NCBI GenBank assembly: GCA_964420325.1
Contig: CAYQSU010000006.1
Span: 1-64,000, forward strand
DNA: 64,000 nucleotides
Reading direction: 5' to 3'
DNA from: CAYQSU01 sp964420325
GTDB lineage: Bacteria; Pseudomonadota; Alphaproteobacteria; Rhodospirillales; Defluviicoccaceae
This document shows, piece after piece, positions 51,226 to 59,604 of this stretch. Each line of letters starts with the position of its first letter. Positions within the stretch are counted from its first letter, which is position 1. Below the pieces are notes generated by a model. It searched no databases. It saw nothing but the letters and a program-made list of their open reading frames with translations, and had not been told where the DNA came from. A program made the translations under genes and the position numbers.

Positions 51226-52482
51226 TCAGGCGTTCATCGCCTCGAAGAAGTCGGCATTGGTTTTCGAGGAGCGAAGCTTGTCCAAGAGGAATTCCATGGC
51301 GTCGATGACGCCCATCGGCATCAGCACGCGTCGCAGGACCCACATCTTCGACAGCGTCGGTTTGTCGACGAGCAGTTCCTCCTTGCGCGTTCCCGAACGC
51401 GTGATGTCGATGCTGGGCCATGTCCGTTTGTCGCCGAGCTTGCGATCCAGGATGATCTCGCTGTTGCCGGTGCCCTTGAACTCCTCGAAGATCACCTCGT
51501 CCATGCGCGAGCCGGTATCGATCAGCGCCGTGGAGATGATCGTCAGCGACCCTCCCTCCTCGATGTTGCGGGCGGCGCCGAAGAAACGCTTCGGCCGCTG
51601 CAAGGCGTTGGCGTCGACACCGCCGGTCAGCACCTTTCCCGAGGAGGGAACGACCGTGTTGTAGGCCCGGGCGAGGCGCGTGATCGAGTCGAGAAGAATG
51701 ACCACATCGCGCTTGTGCTCGACCAGCCGCTTCGCTCGTTCGATCACCATCTCGGCCACCTGTACATGCCGCGTCGCCGGTTCGTCGAAGGTCGAACTGA
51801 TCACCTCTCCGCGCACCGATCGCGCCATGTCGGTGACCTCTTCGGGTCGTTCATCGATGAGCAGCACGATGAGGTAGCACTCCGGATGATTGGCGGCGAT
51901 GGAATGCGCGATGTTCTGCAGCATCATGGTCTTGCCGGTGCGGGGAGGGGCCACGATTAGCGCTCGCTGGCCCTTGCCGATCGGCGCGATCAGATCCACG
52001 ACCCGGCATGTGTAGTCCTTGGTCTCGCCGTTCTTGACCTCCATCACGAACCGCTCTTCCGGATAGAGCGGAGTGAGGTTGTCGAAGTTGATGCGATGGC
52101 GAACCTCCGCCGGCTCCCCGAAATTGATCCTGTTCACCTTGAGAAGCGCAAAATACCGCTCTCCGTCTTTCGGCGAGCGGATCTCGCCCTCCACCGTATC
52201 GCCGGTTCTGAGACCGAAGCGGCGGATCTGGCTGGGTGATACGTAGATGTCGTCCGGACCCGGCAGGTAATTGGCCTCAGGAGACCTGAGGAAGCCAAAG
52301 CCATCCTGCAGGATTTCCAGAACGCCATCGCCGTAGATCGCAACTTCATTTTCCGCGAGCTGCTTGAGAATAGCAAACATCATCTCCTGCTTCCGCAGGG
52401 AGCTTACATTTTCGATCTTCAACTCCTCGGCGTAGGTCAGTAGCTCCGCCGGGGGCTTCGTCTTTAGCTCTTTCAGATTCAT
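51226..52482 (-). CDS. rho: Transcription termination factor Rho
   Basis: A 418-residue RNA-dependent ATPase/helicase. The N-terminal RNA-binding part includes GFGFLRSPEANYLPGPDDIYVS. Walker A is APPRTGKTM, and Walker B is in YLIVLLIDERPEEVTD. The secondary RNA-binding Q- and R-loop regions lie in the C-terminal half (DEPATRHVQVAEM, SGKVLTGGVDANAL). Close in length to E. coli Rho. A ~205-base untranslated leader precedes it, as in many bacteria where Rho controls its own synthesis. Confidence 0.98.
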   Translation of the reverse strand: MNLKELKTKPPAELLTYAEELKIENVSSLRKQEMMFAILKQLAENEVAIYGDGVLEILQDGFGFLRSPEANYLPGPDDIYVSPSQIRRFGLRTGDTVEGEIRSPKDGERYFALLKVNRINFGEPAEVRHRINFDNLTPLYPEERFVMEVKNGETKDYTCRVVDLIAPIGKGQRALIVAPPRTGKTMMLQNIAHSIAANHPECYLIVLLIDERPEEVTDMARSVRGEVISSTFDEPATRHVQVAEMVIERAKRLVEHKRDVVILLDSITRLARAYNTVVPSSGKVLTGGVDANALQRPKRFFGAARNIEEGGSLTIISTALIDTGSRMDEVIFEEFKGTGNSEIILDRKLGDKRTWPSIDITRSGTRKEELLVDKPTLSKMWVLRRVLMPMGVIDAMEFLLDKLRSSKTNADFFEAMNA

Positions 52483-52663
52483 GATCGTTTCCCAACCTCG
52501 GGACCGTCTCGGAAAGGAAAAGGGTTACCGCGCCGCAGGCAGCCGCTGCCGTTCTTTGCTTGAAAACGGAGGGTTCCGAATACCTCTCACGACCGCCGGT
52601 TGCCGGCGCCGTTCTTAACCCAGGACTGAGTGGAACAGAGACACGCGCTTGATGACGTTTCCA

Positions 52664-52692
52664 CAATGAACCAACTGCGGAGCACCTGTCAA
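52664..52692 (-). promoter_or_regulatory. Predicted promoter of rho
   Basis: On the minus strand, a perfect TTGACA (52687-52692). At 17-18 bases downstream only a weak -10 (TCATTG/CATTGT) is present. The implied leader is about 180 bases. The gap 52483-52717 holds nothing else I recognise. Confidence 0.35.
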
Positions 52693-52717
52693 ACGGAGAA
52701 TCGCCACTGGCGTCCGC

Positions 52718-53158
52718 CTAAAACGGTTTCACTACAACCAAAACAACGATACCGATCATCAGTAGCGTCGGCACCTCGTTGACCATGCGATAGAATTTCT
52801 CGGATCGGGTATTAGCGTCACGCGCAAAGGCAATGCGCCACCGCGCCAGCAACATGTGGTACCAGATCATGCCCGCCGACAGCGCGAGTTTCGCGTGCAA
52901 CCAGCCCTCTGCGGCGAGAGAACCCAGAAAACCCAGCCACACCAGGATCAGCCCGCTTGCCAGTGATGCGATCATCGCCGGGTTCATGATGATCCTCAGG
53001 AGCTTCCGCTCCATGACCTTGAACGTCTCCGAGGCCTCCGATCCGGCTTGATGCTTGGCATGATAGACATATAAGCGCGGTAGATAAAAAAGGCCTGCCA
53101 TCCATGAAATTACACTAACAATGTGGAATGCTGTTACCCATGTATAGTAATCATACAT
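52718..53158 (-). CDS. hemJ: Protoporphyrinogen oxidase HemJ
   Basis: A 146-residue inner-membrane protein with four predicted helices. It has the HemJ hallmarks: a histidine in helix 1 (WVTAFHIVSVISWMAGLFYLPRLYVYH) and LAKLALSAGMIWYHMLLARWR-like text in helix 3 (HAKLALSAGMIWYH), which bind heme. It oxidises protoporphyrinogen IX before ferrochelatase. GAGG lies 7 bases before the ATG. The first ~30 codons are markedly AT-rich compared with the rest. Downstream of hemH and hemE, so the cluster covers three heme steps. Confidence 0.92.
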   Translation of the reverse strand: MYDYYTWVTAFHIVSVISWMAGLFYLPRLYVYHAKHQAGSEASETFKVMERKLLRIIMNPAMIASLASGLILVWLGFLGSLAAEGWLHAKLALSAGMIWYHMLLARWRIAFARDANTRSEKFYRMVNEVPTLLMIGIVVLVVVKPF

Positions 53159-53188
53159 TATGATTCCTCAATATAATTCATTTTTATA

Positions 53189-54226
53189 CTACGGTGGACA
53201 GGGACAACGAGTGAACGTTCTTGGACAGATCCGTGTGCTGCCCACCCGACAGACCCGCGGGTCGCGCACGAGCGCGTCCTCGACCGTGTCGGCAAGGCCT
53301 GCGATGAACTCTGAGGAGGTGCCGACGGTGGGAACACGGATGTACGCCGGAACGCCACAGGCGCGCGCCTTCGTCGCGTACTCGATGTCGAGCTCGACCA
53401 AGGTCTCGGAATGTTCGGAAACAAAGGCGATGGGAACGATGACAACGGCCACTCCTTCGCGCCCCGCGCGCTCGATCTCTTCTTCTGTCGAAGGCCCGAT
53501 CCATTCGAGGGGTCCGACCCGGCTCTGATAGCAGATCACCCACTCCAGGTCAGCAAAGCCGATCGCAGCCGCCACCGCCGCGGCGGTCTTCTCGACCTGC
53601 CACTGGTAAGGATCTCCCCCTCGAACGACCTTCTTCGGCAGTCCGTGAGCAGAGAACAGGACGCGACGCTTGCCGGCTCCGTCCACCTTTGCCAGCGCGT
53701 CCCGGAGCAGCCGCGATTGTGCGGCGACGAGCCCTTTCTCGCAGGGATAGCAGCAGACGAACCTCTGATCCTGACCAAGGCCGCGATCAGTCGCGGCACC
53801 ACTCCACTCCTTGAACGACGACCCTGTCGTCGTCGTCGAGAATTGGGGATACAGCGGCAGCAGAACGATCCGATCCGACCCATAGGCCTGGACCTCTCGC
53901 GCCGTCTCGTCGCTCAGCGGATGCCAGTAGCGCATCGAAACGAAGACACGCGCCTCACGGCCGCGGCGTACCAGCTCCTGCTCCAGCGAGGACGCCTGCT
54001 CCCGAGTGAGCTCCAGCAGCGGAGACCGGCCACCCATCTGCCGGTAGATCTCCTTCGCCACCGGTGTTCTTCGTTTCGCGATCAGCCGAGCGAGAAGCCA
54101 GCGGACGGGCGCCGGCGCCCCGATGATGGCGGGGTCGCTGAACAGATTGACGAGGAAGGGCCTCACGGCTTCGAGCCGATCCGGCCCGCCGAGATTGAAC
54201 AGAACGACGGCGAGCTTCTCCCTCAT
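53189..54226 (-). CDS. hemH: Ferrochelatase
   Basis: A 345-residue enzyme that inserts iron into protoporphyrin IX. Family motifs are VVLFNLGGPD, SMRYWHPLS, LPLYPQFSTTTTGSS, the catalytic histidine in LFSAHGLPKKVV, and PIAFVSEHSETLVELD. The C-terminus has a cysteine cluster (VCRVGSTRICPRTFTRCPC), suggesting the [2Fe-2S] form known in some alphaproteobacteria and mitochondria. ATG 54226 is chosen because it overlaps the hemE stop (ATGA) with GAGGAG upstream. Confidence 0.95.
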   Translation of the reverse strand: MREKLAVVLFNLGGPDRLEAVRPFLVNLFSDPAIIGAPAPVRWLLARLIAKRRTPVAKEIYRQMGGRSPLLELTREQASSLEQELVRRGREARVFVSMRYWHPLSDETAREVQAYGSDRIVLLPLYPQFSTTTTGSSFKEWSGAATDRGLGQDQRFVCCYPCEKGLVAAQSRLLRDALAKVDGAGKRRVLFSAHGLPKKVVRGGDPYQWQVEKTAAAVAAAIGFADLEWVICYQSRVGPLEWIGPSTEEEIERAGREGVAVVIVPIAFVSEHSETLVELDIEYATKARACGVPAYIRVPTVGTSSEFIAGLADTVEDALVRDPRVCRVGSTRICPRTFTRCPCPP

Positions 54227-55308
54227 GCACTCCTCGTCCGCCGCCAACTCTGCACCATGTCCATGACCAGACCGATGTTCTCCGGCGGGGTTTGGGGAAG
54301 AACCCCATGTCCCAGGTTGAACACGAAACGCCCCTCCGTCATTTCCCTCAGAAGCCGCTCCGTTTCCTCAACGAGTTGGTCTCCACCCGAGGCAACGAGA
54401 ACGTTGTCGAGATTGCCCTGCACCAGGCATCGTGCCTGCAGATGCTCGCGCGCCCATGCGAGCGGTAGAAACGCATCGATCCCGACACCGTCGACCCTCG
54501 TTCGCTCCGCGTAATCACGGTAGAGGACGCCGGCTCCGCGGGGAAAACCGATGATCGGAACTTCCGGGTGCGAAGACCTCAAGCGTCCGACGATGTTGGC
54601 GGTCGGCTCGATCACCCAGCGTCGAAACTGCGCCTCCGGAAGCAGTCCTGCCCAGCTGTCGAAGAGCTGCACCACGTCGGCACCGCATTCGATCTGCCGC
54701 TCGAGATAGCGGCCGGTGACCTCCTCGAGAACGCGAATGAGCAGGGTAAACGTTTCCGGCTCCCGGTACGCCAGGCTTCTGCTTTCCTGCGCGTGCCCCC
54801 CGCCGCGGCCGTCCACCATGTACACGGCAACTGTCCAGGGTGCGCCCGCAAAGCCGATCAACGCAAGATCGTCCGGCAAGGCCTGACGCAGCTCCGTCAC
54901 CGATTGAAAAACCGGCTGCAAGCGTTCCTCGAAAGCTTCCATGTCAAGGTTCGCGATGTCCGCCCGGGTGCCCAGCGGCTCGAGGACCGGCCCCTCGCCT
55001 TCGATGAACGCCACCTGCCGTCCGAGCGCGTGCGGGACGACGAGGATGTCACTGAACAGGATCGCCGCGTCCGGCCGATACCGCCGGATCGGTTGTAGCG
55101 CCGCTTCAACCGTAAGCTCGGGCGTGTAGCAAAAGGAGAGGAAATCAGGCTCTCGCTCCCTCAGTCGGCGGTACTCGGGCAGATAGCGGCCGGCTTGGCG
55201 CATGAACCAACAGGGAGGCCGATCCAGCCCGCTCGACCGAAAGGCCTGCACCAGCAGCTTCTGCGACACGGTTGACCTCGCTGCTCCGGTTTGGAACGGG
55301 ATCGCCAT
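54223..55308 (-). CDS. hemE: Uroporphyrinogen decarboxylase
   Basis: A 361-residue enzyme that decarboxylates uroporphyrinogen III to coproporphyrinogen III. Signatures are PPCWFMRQAGRYLPEYR, the catalytic aspartate in ILFSDILVVPHALG, GFAGAPWTVAVYMV, and FNLGHGVLP. It reads leftwards away from the putative origin and is coupled to hemH by a 4-base overlap. In Caulobacter and Rickettsia, hemE also flanks the replication origin. Confidence 0.97.
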   Translation of the reverse strand: MAIPFQTGAARSTVSQKLLVQAFRSSGLDRPPCWFMRQAGRYLPEYRRLREREPDFLSFCYTPELTVEAALQPIRRYRPDAAILFSDILVVPHALGRQVAFIEGEGPVLEPLGTRADIANLDMEAFEERLQPVFQSVTELRQALPDDLALIGFAGAPWTVAVYMVDGRGGGHAQESRSLAYREPETFTLLIRVLEEVTGRYLERQIECGADVVQLFDSWAGLLPEAQFRRWVIEPTANIVGRLRSSHPEVPIIGFPRGAGVLYRDYAERTRVDGVGIDAFLPLAWAREHLQARCLVQGNLDNVLVASGGDQLVEETERLLREMTEGRFVFNLGHGVLPQTPPENIGLVMDMVQSWRRTRSA

Positions 55309-55734
55309 CTCTTTCTAAACTTATAATATCTAATACAAGAAAGTGGTTGTTGTTGTAGTGGCGTGGATCGTGGGGATTATAAGCTGTCCACAGGTTATTC
55401 CCGTGCAGCGGCTGGGGTCGCTTGAAGGAGGAGGCCGCTGGTGATCACCCGGGAGGTCGCTGGTAGTTCTACTCACGGAAGAGCAGCTTGGACCACTTCC
55501 GAAAAGCGGGGAAAACGGGACTTGCTCTGGCGCACGATCGATCGGCCCCCGCTGATCACATACACCTTGCTGGCAAGGCGGTCCGATGACAAGGGTGTGA
55601 GCCGAATCGAAGAGAGTGGTTTTGAACTACTCCCGTATGCCACGCGATCGCGTTTTCTCCCACTTTGTCCCCAGGCGTTGAACAGGGGGTCGTTGGCCTT
55701 GGGCTCCCTGCTCGAGAGGGCTTTTCCTTCCTTC
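55309..55734. other. Candidate chromosomal replication origin (oriC)
   Basis: A 426-base gene-free segment between hemE and PPSR, the position of oriC in Caulobacter and Rickettsia. It holds an AT-rich stretch next to hemE (55312-55341, candidate unwinding element), then a tight group of DnaA-box-like nonamers. These are TAATCCCCA (complement of 55371-55379), CGATCCACG (complement of 55362-55370) and CTGTCCACA (55384-55392), with TTGTCCCCA further on (55665-55673). The TCCCCA and TCCACA cores resemble the W- and G-type boxes described in Caulobacter. A perfect palindrome GGTGATCACC lies at 55440-55449. No credible protein is encoded. The assignment rests on synteny plus degenerate motifs. Confidence 0.65.
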
Positions 55735-56556
55735 TCAGCCGCTGGCGGCGCGGTGCTTCAGCCTGTCGATGATCATCGTCGCCGTCTGCTCGATCGATCG
55801 GCTGGTCACGTCGATGATCGGCCAGCCGTGGCGGAAAAAGAGCCGCTGCGCAGCTTGTACCTCCTTTCGCAAGGCGTCCTCGTCCGCATAGGTCGTTGAT
55901 CCGACCTCGCCCAGAGCCTTGAGTCGGTCGGCGCGAATCATCAAGAGCCGGCTCGGGTTGACGGTGAGGCCGACGATCAGCGGCCGTTTGGCACGGAGGA
56001 GTCCGACCGGCAGGGGTGAGCCGGGGACCAACGGCACGTTCGCTGCCTTGACTCCGCAGGATGCAAGGTACATGCAGGTCGGTGTCTTGGTGGCCCTTGA
56101 AACGCCCACCAGAACGACATCTGCATCATCGAGGTCTTCGGTTGCGAGGCCATCGTCATGGGACAGCGTGAACTTCATCGCCTCGATTCGGCGATAGTAC
56201 TCTTCGTCGATCAGGTCGCGTGCACTTGTCTGGTAGCGCACGGTCAGGTCGTAGTGCTTCGCCAAGGCGCCGATCACCGGCTCGAGGGAGAACTGACAGG
56301 GGACTCTGAGGCGTCGACAGCCTTCTTCGAGCGCATTACGAAGATCGAGGGCGGCGATGCTGTGCAGAACGAAGCCGCGGGTTTCGGCGATGGCGGCGAG
56401 GATCTCTGGAACTTGGCCCATGTGCCGAACGAACTTCCACAGGCGGCGTTCGACCTTGATCCCTTCGAACTGGGCTACGGCGTTTCGCGCCAGCATCTCG
56501 ATCAGCTCGCCGGACGCATGTGAAACGAGATGGAGGATTATGGTCGTGGAGGTCAC
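55735..56556 (-). CDS. Pyruvate, phosphate dikinase/PEP synthase regulatory protein (DUF299)
   Basis: A 273-residue bifunctional kinase/pyrophosphorylase that switches PPDK or PEP synthase by phosphorylation. Hallmarks are LHLVSHASGE at the N-terminus and the nucleotide-binding VLVGVSRATKTPTCMYLA (about residues 148-165), followed by GVKAANVPLVPG. The GTG start at 56556 is placed by alignment with the family start. This is the RP001/CC0001-type gene that flanks oriC in relatives, but here its 3' end rather than its 5' end faces the candidate origin. Confidence 0.9.
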   Translation of the reverse strand: MTSTTIILHLVSHASGELIEMLARNAVAQFEGIKVERRLWKFVRHMGQVPEILAAIAETRGFVLHSIAALDLRNALEEGCRRLRVPCQFSLEPVIGALAKHYDLTVRYQTSARDLIDEEYYRRIEAMKFTLSHDDGLATEDLDDADVVLVGVSRATKTPTCMYLASCGVKAANVPLVPGSPLPVGLLRAKRPLIVGLTVNPSRLLMIRADRLKALGEVGSTTYADEDALRKEVQAAQRLFFRHGWPIIDVTSRSIEQTATMIIDRLKHRAASG

Positions 56557-56590
56557 GGCAGCGCCCTTCTCGTCCGGTCGCTCCTGCTTT

Positions 56591-57343
56591 CTAGCGGTGG
56601 TAGCCGCCGTCGAGGCGGAGTACGGTGCCGTTGACCATGACGTTCTTGATGACATGCATCACCAGCATCGCAAACTCGGCCGGGTCCCCGAAACGATGGG
56701 GAAACGGGATCGCGTGCACCAGCCGAGAATCGAGATTCTTCTCCATGGCGAAGAGGGTTGGCGTGCCGAACAGTCCGGGAGCAATGCCGACGACGCGAAT
56801 GCCGAGCGGGCCGAGCTCTCGTGCGGCGGGCAGAATCATGCTGACTACGCCGCCCTTGGACGCGGCATAGGCTGCCTCTCCACTTTGCCCCTCATACGCC
56901 GAGACGGACGCCGTGGAGACAATGATGCCGCGCTCGCCATGGGCCAACCGTTTAAGAGTGGCCATGTCTGCCGCAGCGAGCCGCATCATGTTGAAGGTCG
57001 AGATCAGGTTGACTTCGACGAGCTGCCTGAAGCTGTCCAGCAACATCGGCCCGGTCTTGCTGAGGATGGTCTGGGTATGACCGCGGCCGACGCAGTGCAC
57101 CAGAACCCGAGCCGGCCCGTTCACCTCTCGCGCCTTTTTCAGCGCGTCCTCGGCAGCGCTTGAATCGGAGACATCGCAGGGAATGGCCAAAGCATTCACC
57201 TCGCGGGCAACCGTCTCGAGGCGCGGTAGGTCGATATCGATAAGGGCCACCCGGGCGCCCGCCTCTGCAAGGAAACGTGCGGTTTCCGCTCCCAGCCCGG
57301 ATGCAGCGCCGGTGATGACGGCGGCGCATTGCCATAGTTCCAC
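56591..57343 (-). CDS. Short-chain dehydrogenase/reductase
   Basis: A 250-residue SDR resembling 3-hydroxyacyl-CoA dehydrogenase type 2 (HSD17B10-like). The NAD-binding loop is TGAASGLGAE. IDIDLPRLE at the cofactor-selecting strand (Asp) favours NAD, the catalytic Tyr and Lys are in YAASKGG (YxxxK), and STASVSAYEG carries the serine. The end NGTVLRLDGGYHR is classic SDR. The GTG start at 57343 follows GGAGG by about 7 bases; a long open frame upstream is antisense to maf and aroE and is not real coding. Probably cotranscribed with PPSR. Confidence 0.88.
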   Translation of the reverse strand: MELWQCAAVITGAASGLGAETARFLAEAGARVALIDIDLPRLETVAREVNALAIPCDVSDSSAAEDALKKAREVNGPARVLVHCVGRGHTQTILSKTGPMLLDSFRQLVEVNLISTFNMMRLAAADMATLKRLAHGERGIIVSTASVSAYEGQSGEAAYAASKGGVVSMILPAARELGPLGIRVVGIAPGLFGTPTLFAMEKNLDSRLVHAIPFPHRFGDPAEFAMLVMHVIKNVMVNGTVLRLDGGYHR

Positions 57344-57472
57344 GGTGAACTCCTCCCTTCGATGTGTTCTGGTCGCGGGTGCGTCGGGTATTCTCGGCAG
57401 AATGGCAAGCGTTTCCAACGATTTTAGTGTGTACTCGCCGGAAATCGGTGCATGGGACGGCGAGGCAAGGCC

Positions 57473-58081
57473 ATGACGCAAAACGGCATTTCGCTCATCC
57501 TGGCGTCGGCCAGCCTCGCCCGTCAGCGGATGCTGGCCGAGGCGGGCGTCGTCTTCACTAGCGTTTCCGCTGACATCGACGAGACCCGGATCAAGTCCTC
57601 GGCCGAGGCGCGCGATCTCGGACCTGCCGCCATGGCGCTGGCTCTTGCCGAGGCGAAGGCGGTTTCCGTCTCTAGGCGCCATCCCGAAGCGTTGGTCATC
57701 GGCGCCGATCAAGTCCTCGAATGCCAAGGACACCGCTTCGACAAGCCGGCCGATGAGGCGGAAGCCGCTGCCACCCTCGTCGCGCTGCGCGGGAAAACGC
57801 ACCGCTTGATCAGTGCGGTTGCGGCGGCGCGTGGGGGAACGTGCACCTGGCAATACGCCGACACTGCCTGGCTCACGATGCGTCTGTTCAGCGATGCCTT
57901 TCTCCGGCAATTCGTCGGCGAGTGTGGAGCGGACATGCTGCAATCCGTCGGCGCCTACCGCATCGAGGGGCCGGGCGTGCACCTGTTTTCGCGCATCGAG
58001 GGCGATCACTTCGTTATTCTCGGCCTTCCCTTGCTGCCGCTTCTCGGCTTCCTGAGACGCGAGCATATACTTGCGGAGTAG
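57473..58081 (+). CDS. maf: Maf-family nucleotide pyrophosphatase
   Basis: A 202-residue house-cleaning pyrophosphatase that hydrolyses non-canonical nucleoside triphosphates. It begins ISLILASASLARQRML (family usually ASxSxxRxxLL) and has IDETR and GADQVLECQG, the metal-binding aspartate region. ATG 57473 is chosen over 57452. The usual maf-aroE-coaE-dnaQ order next to the origin is kept, and aroE starts 3 bases downstream. Confidence 0.92.
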   Translation: MTQNGISLILASASLARQRMLAEAGVVFTSVSADIDETRIKSSAEARDLGPAAMALALAEAKAVSVSRRHPEALVIGADQVLECQGHRFDKPADEAEAAATLVALRGKTHRLISAVAAARGGTCTWQYADTAWLTMRLFSDAFLRQFVGECGADMLQSVGAYRIEGPGVHLFSRIEGDHFVILGLPLLPLLGFLRREHILAE

Positions 58082-58084
58082 GCG

Positions 58085-58933
58085 GTGGCGTTGAGCGGAA
58101 CAACAAAGGTCGCCGGTATCATCGGTTGGCCGGTCGCCCATTCCCTGTCGCCGAGGCTGCACGGCTACTGGCTCGATCGCTACGGCATCGATGGCGTCTA
58201 CGTGCCTCTTCCGGTCAGGCCTGCCGATCTGGTCGGTGCTCTGGAGGCTCTTTCCAAGCTCGGCCTTGTCGGCGCCAATGTCACCGTTCCCCACAAGGAG
58301 AAAGCGCTTGCAGCCGTCCATAGCGTGTCCGAGGAGGCAAGGAGGATCGGCGCCGTCAACACCGTCGTCGTGCTCGAGGACGGCGAACTGCACGGAAGCA
58401 TCACCGACGGCCTCGGTTTCTTGGCCAGCATGACCGAAGCGATAGGAGGCTGGAGAGCCGATGCCGGGCCGGTGGTCGTCATCGGAGCCGGGGGAGCGGC
58501 CCGGGCGGTGTGCGCGGCTCTCCTCGATGACGGCGCACCCGAGATCCGCCTCGTGAACCGGACCCGGTCGCGGGCCGAAGCGCTCGCGCGCTTCCTGGGC
58601 GGTCCCATCGTCGTCACCTCTTGGGCCGATCGCAGCCGCGCCCTCTCCGGAGCTGCGGCGCTGGTCAATACCACCACGCTCGGGATGGAAGGGAGCGCGC
58701 CTCTGGACCTCGACCTGGCTTTCCTTCCCGGCGAGGCGGTGGTGGCCGATATCGTCTATCGGCCCCTGATCACGCCGCTGCTGGCGGCCGCGGCCGCGAG
58801 AGGACATCGCATCGTCGACGGCCTCGGCATGCTGTTGCATCAGGCCCGGCCCGCCTTTGCGGCCTGGTTCGGGGTCGAGCCGGAGGTGACCCGGGAGCTC
58901 CGCGCGTTTGTTCTGGAGGGGCTGGCGCGCTAG
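58085..58933 (+). CDS. aroE: Shikimate dehydrogenase
   Basis: A 282-residue NADP enzyme reducing 3-dehydroshikimate. The substrate site is GWPVAHSLSPRLHGYW, with the catalytic lysine in ANVTVPHKEKAL. The cofactor loop is VIGAGGAARAVCAAL, followed by VNRTRSRAEAL (NADP preference), and LGMLLHQARPAFAAWFG closes the enzyme. The GTG start at 58085 follows the maf stop. It shares its last base with the first base of the coaE GTG. Confidence 0.95.
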   Translation: MALSGTTKVAGIIGWPVAHSLSPRLHGYWLDRYGIDGVYVPLPVRPADLVGALEALSKLGLVGANVTVPHKEKALAAVHSVSEEARRIGAVNTVVVLEDGELHGSITDGLGFLASMTEAIGGWRADAGPVVVIGAGGAARAVCAALLDDGAPEIRLVNRTRSRAEALARFLGGPIVVTSWADRSRALSGAAALVNTTTLGMEGSAPLDLDLAFLPGEAVVADIVYRPLITPLLAAAAARGHRIVDGLGMLLHQARPAFAAWFGVEPEVTRELRAFVLEGLAR

Positions 58934-59604
58934 TGGTGGTTTTGGGTCTCACCGGTTCGATTGCGATGGGCAAGACAACGGCTGCGAAAATGGTCCGTCG
59001 ACTGGGTATCCCGGTGTTCGATGCCGACGGCTGTGTTCACGCGCTGCTGGCGAGGAACGGTCGGGCCGTGGACGCCGTCGGTCGGCTCTTTCCGGAAGTG
59101 ATCGCAGAAGGAGCGGTCGATCGCGCGGCGCTGGCCCGCCGCGTGTTCGCCTCGAGCGGAGCGCTCGCCTCACTGGAAGCCGTTCTCCACCCGCTGGTGC
59201 GAGAACGGCAGTCGTGGTTTCTCAAGGTCGAAGCAAGGCAGGGGCGACGCGTGGTCGTTCTCGATATTCCTCTCCTGTTCGAGACCGGGGGCGACACCGT
59301 CTGTGATGCCGTTGCCGTGGTATCGGCGCCGGAGTTCGTTCAGCGGCGCCGCCTCAGGGAACGGCCAGGATTGGGTGCGTCCCGGTTGCACGCGACGCTT
59401 GCTCGTCAGATGACCGATGTCGAGAAACGGAGGCGAGCGGACTACGTCATTCCCACCGGCCTCGGCAAGGCCTTTACCTTCGCGACGATCACGCGAATCG
59501 TCGCCGACTGTTCGCGGCGCAAAGGCGGTCGATGGATGACCTCCGAGAGAGGAGCCTGGCGACGCCGCGATGCGCGGAAACCTTCGGAGGCCTTTCATGC
59601 GTGA
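58933..59604 (+). CDS. coaE: Dephospho-CoA kinase
   Basis: A 223-residue kinase for the last step of coenzyme A synthesis. The P-loop is GLTGSIAMGKTT (residues ~5-16), followed by VFDADGCVH, LHPLVRERQ, and DIPLLFETGGD. GTG 58933 (or the adjacent GTG 58936) is the start; GGAGGGG lies about 11 bases upstream inside aroE. The C-terminal ~20 residues (WMTSERGAWRRRDARK) extend past the usual end and overlap dnaQ by 8 bases. Confidence 0.93.
   Translation: MVVLGLTGSIAMGKTTAAKMVRRLGIPVFDADGCVHALLARNGRAVDAVGRLFPEVIAEGAVDRAALARRVFASSGALASLEAVLHPLVRERQSWFLKVEARQGRRVVVLDIPLLFETGGDTVCDAVAVVSAPEFVQRRRLRERPGLGASRLHATLARQMTDVEKRRRADYVIPTGLGKAFTFATITRIVADCSRRKGGRWMTSERGAWRRRDARKPSEAFHA

Noticed and set aside
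57344..58840. N-terminal extension of the SDR frame to 58840 (749 codons)
   Set aside because: It is antisense to maf and aroE and has no recognisable domain; the SDR fold and a GGAGG place the start at 57343.
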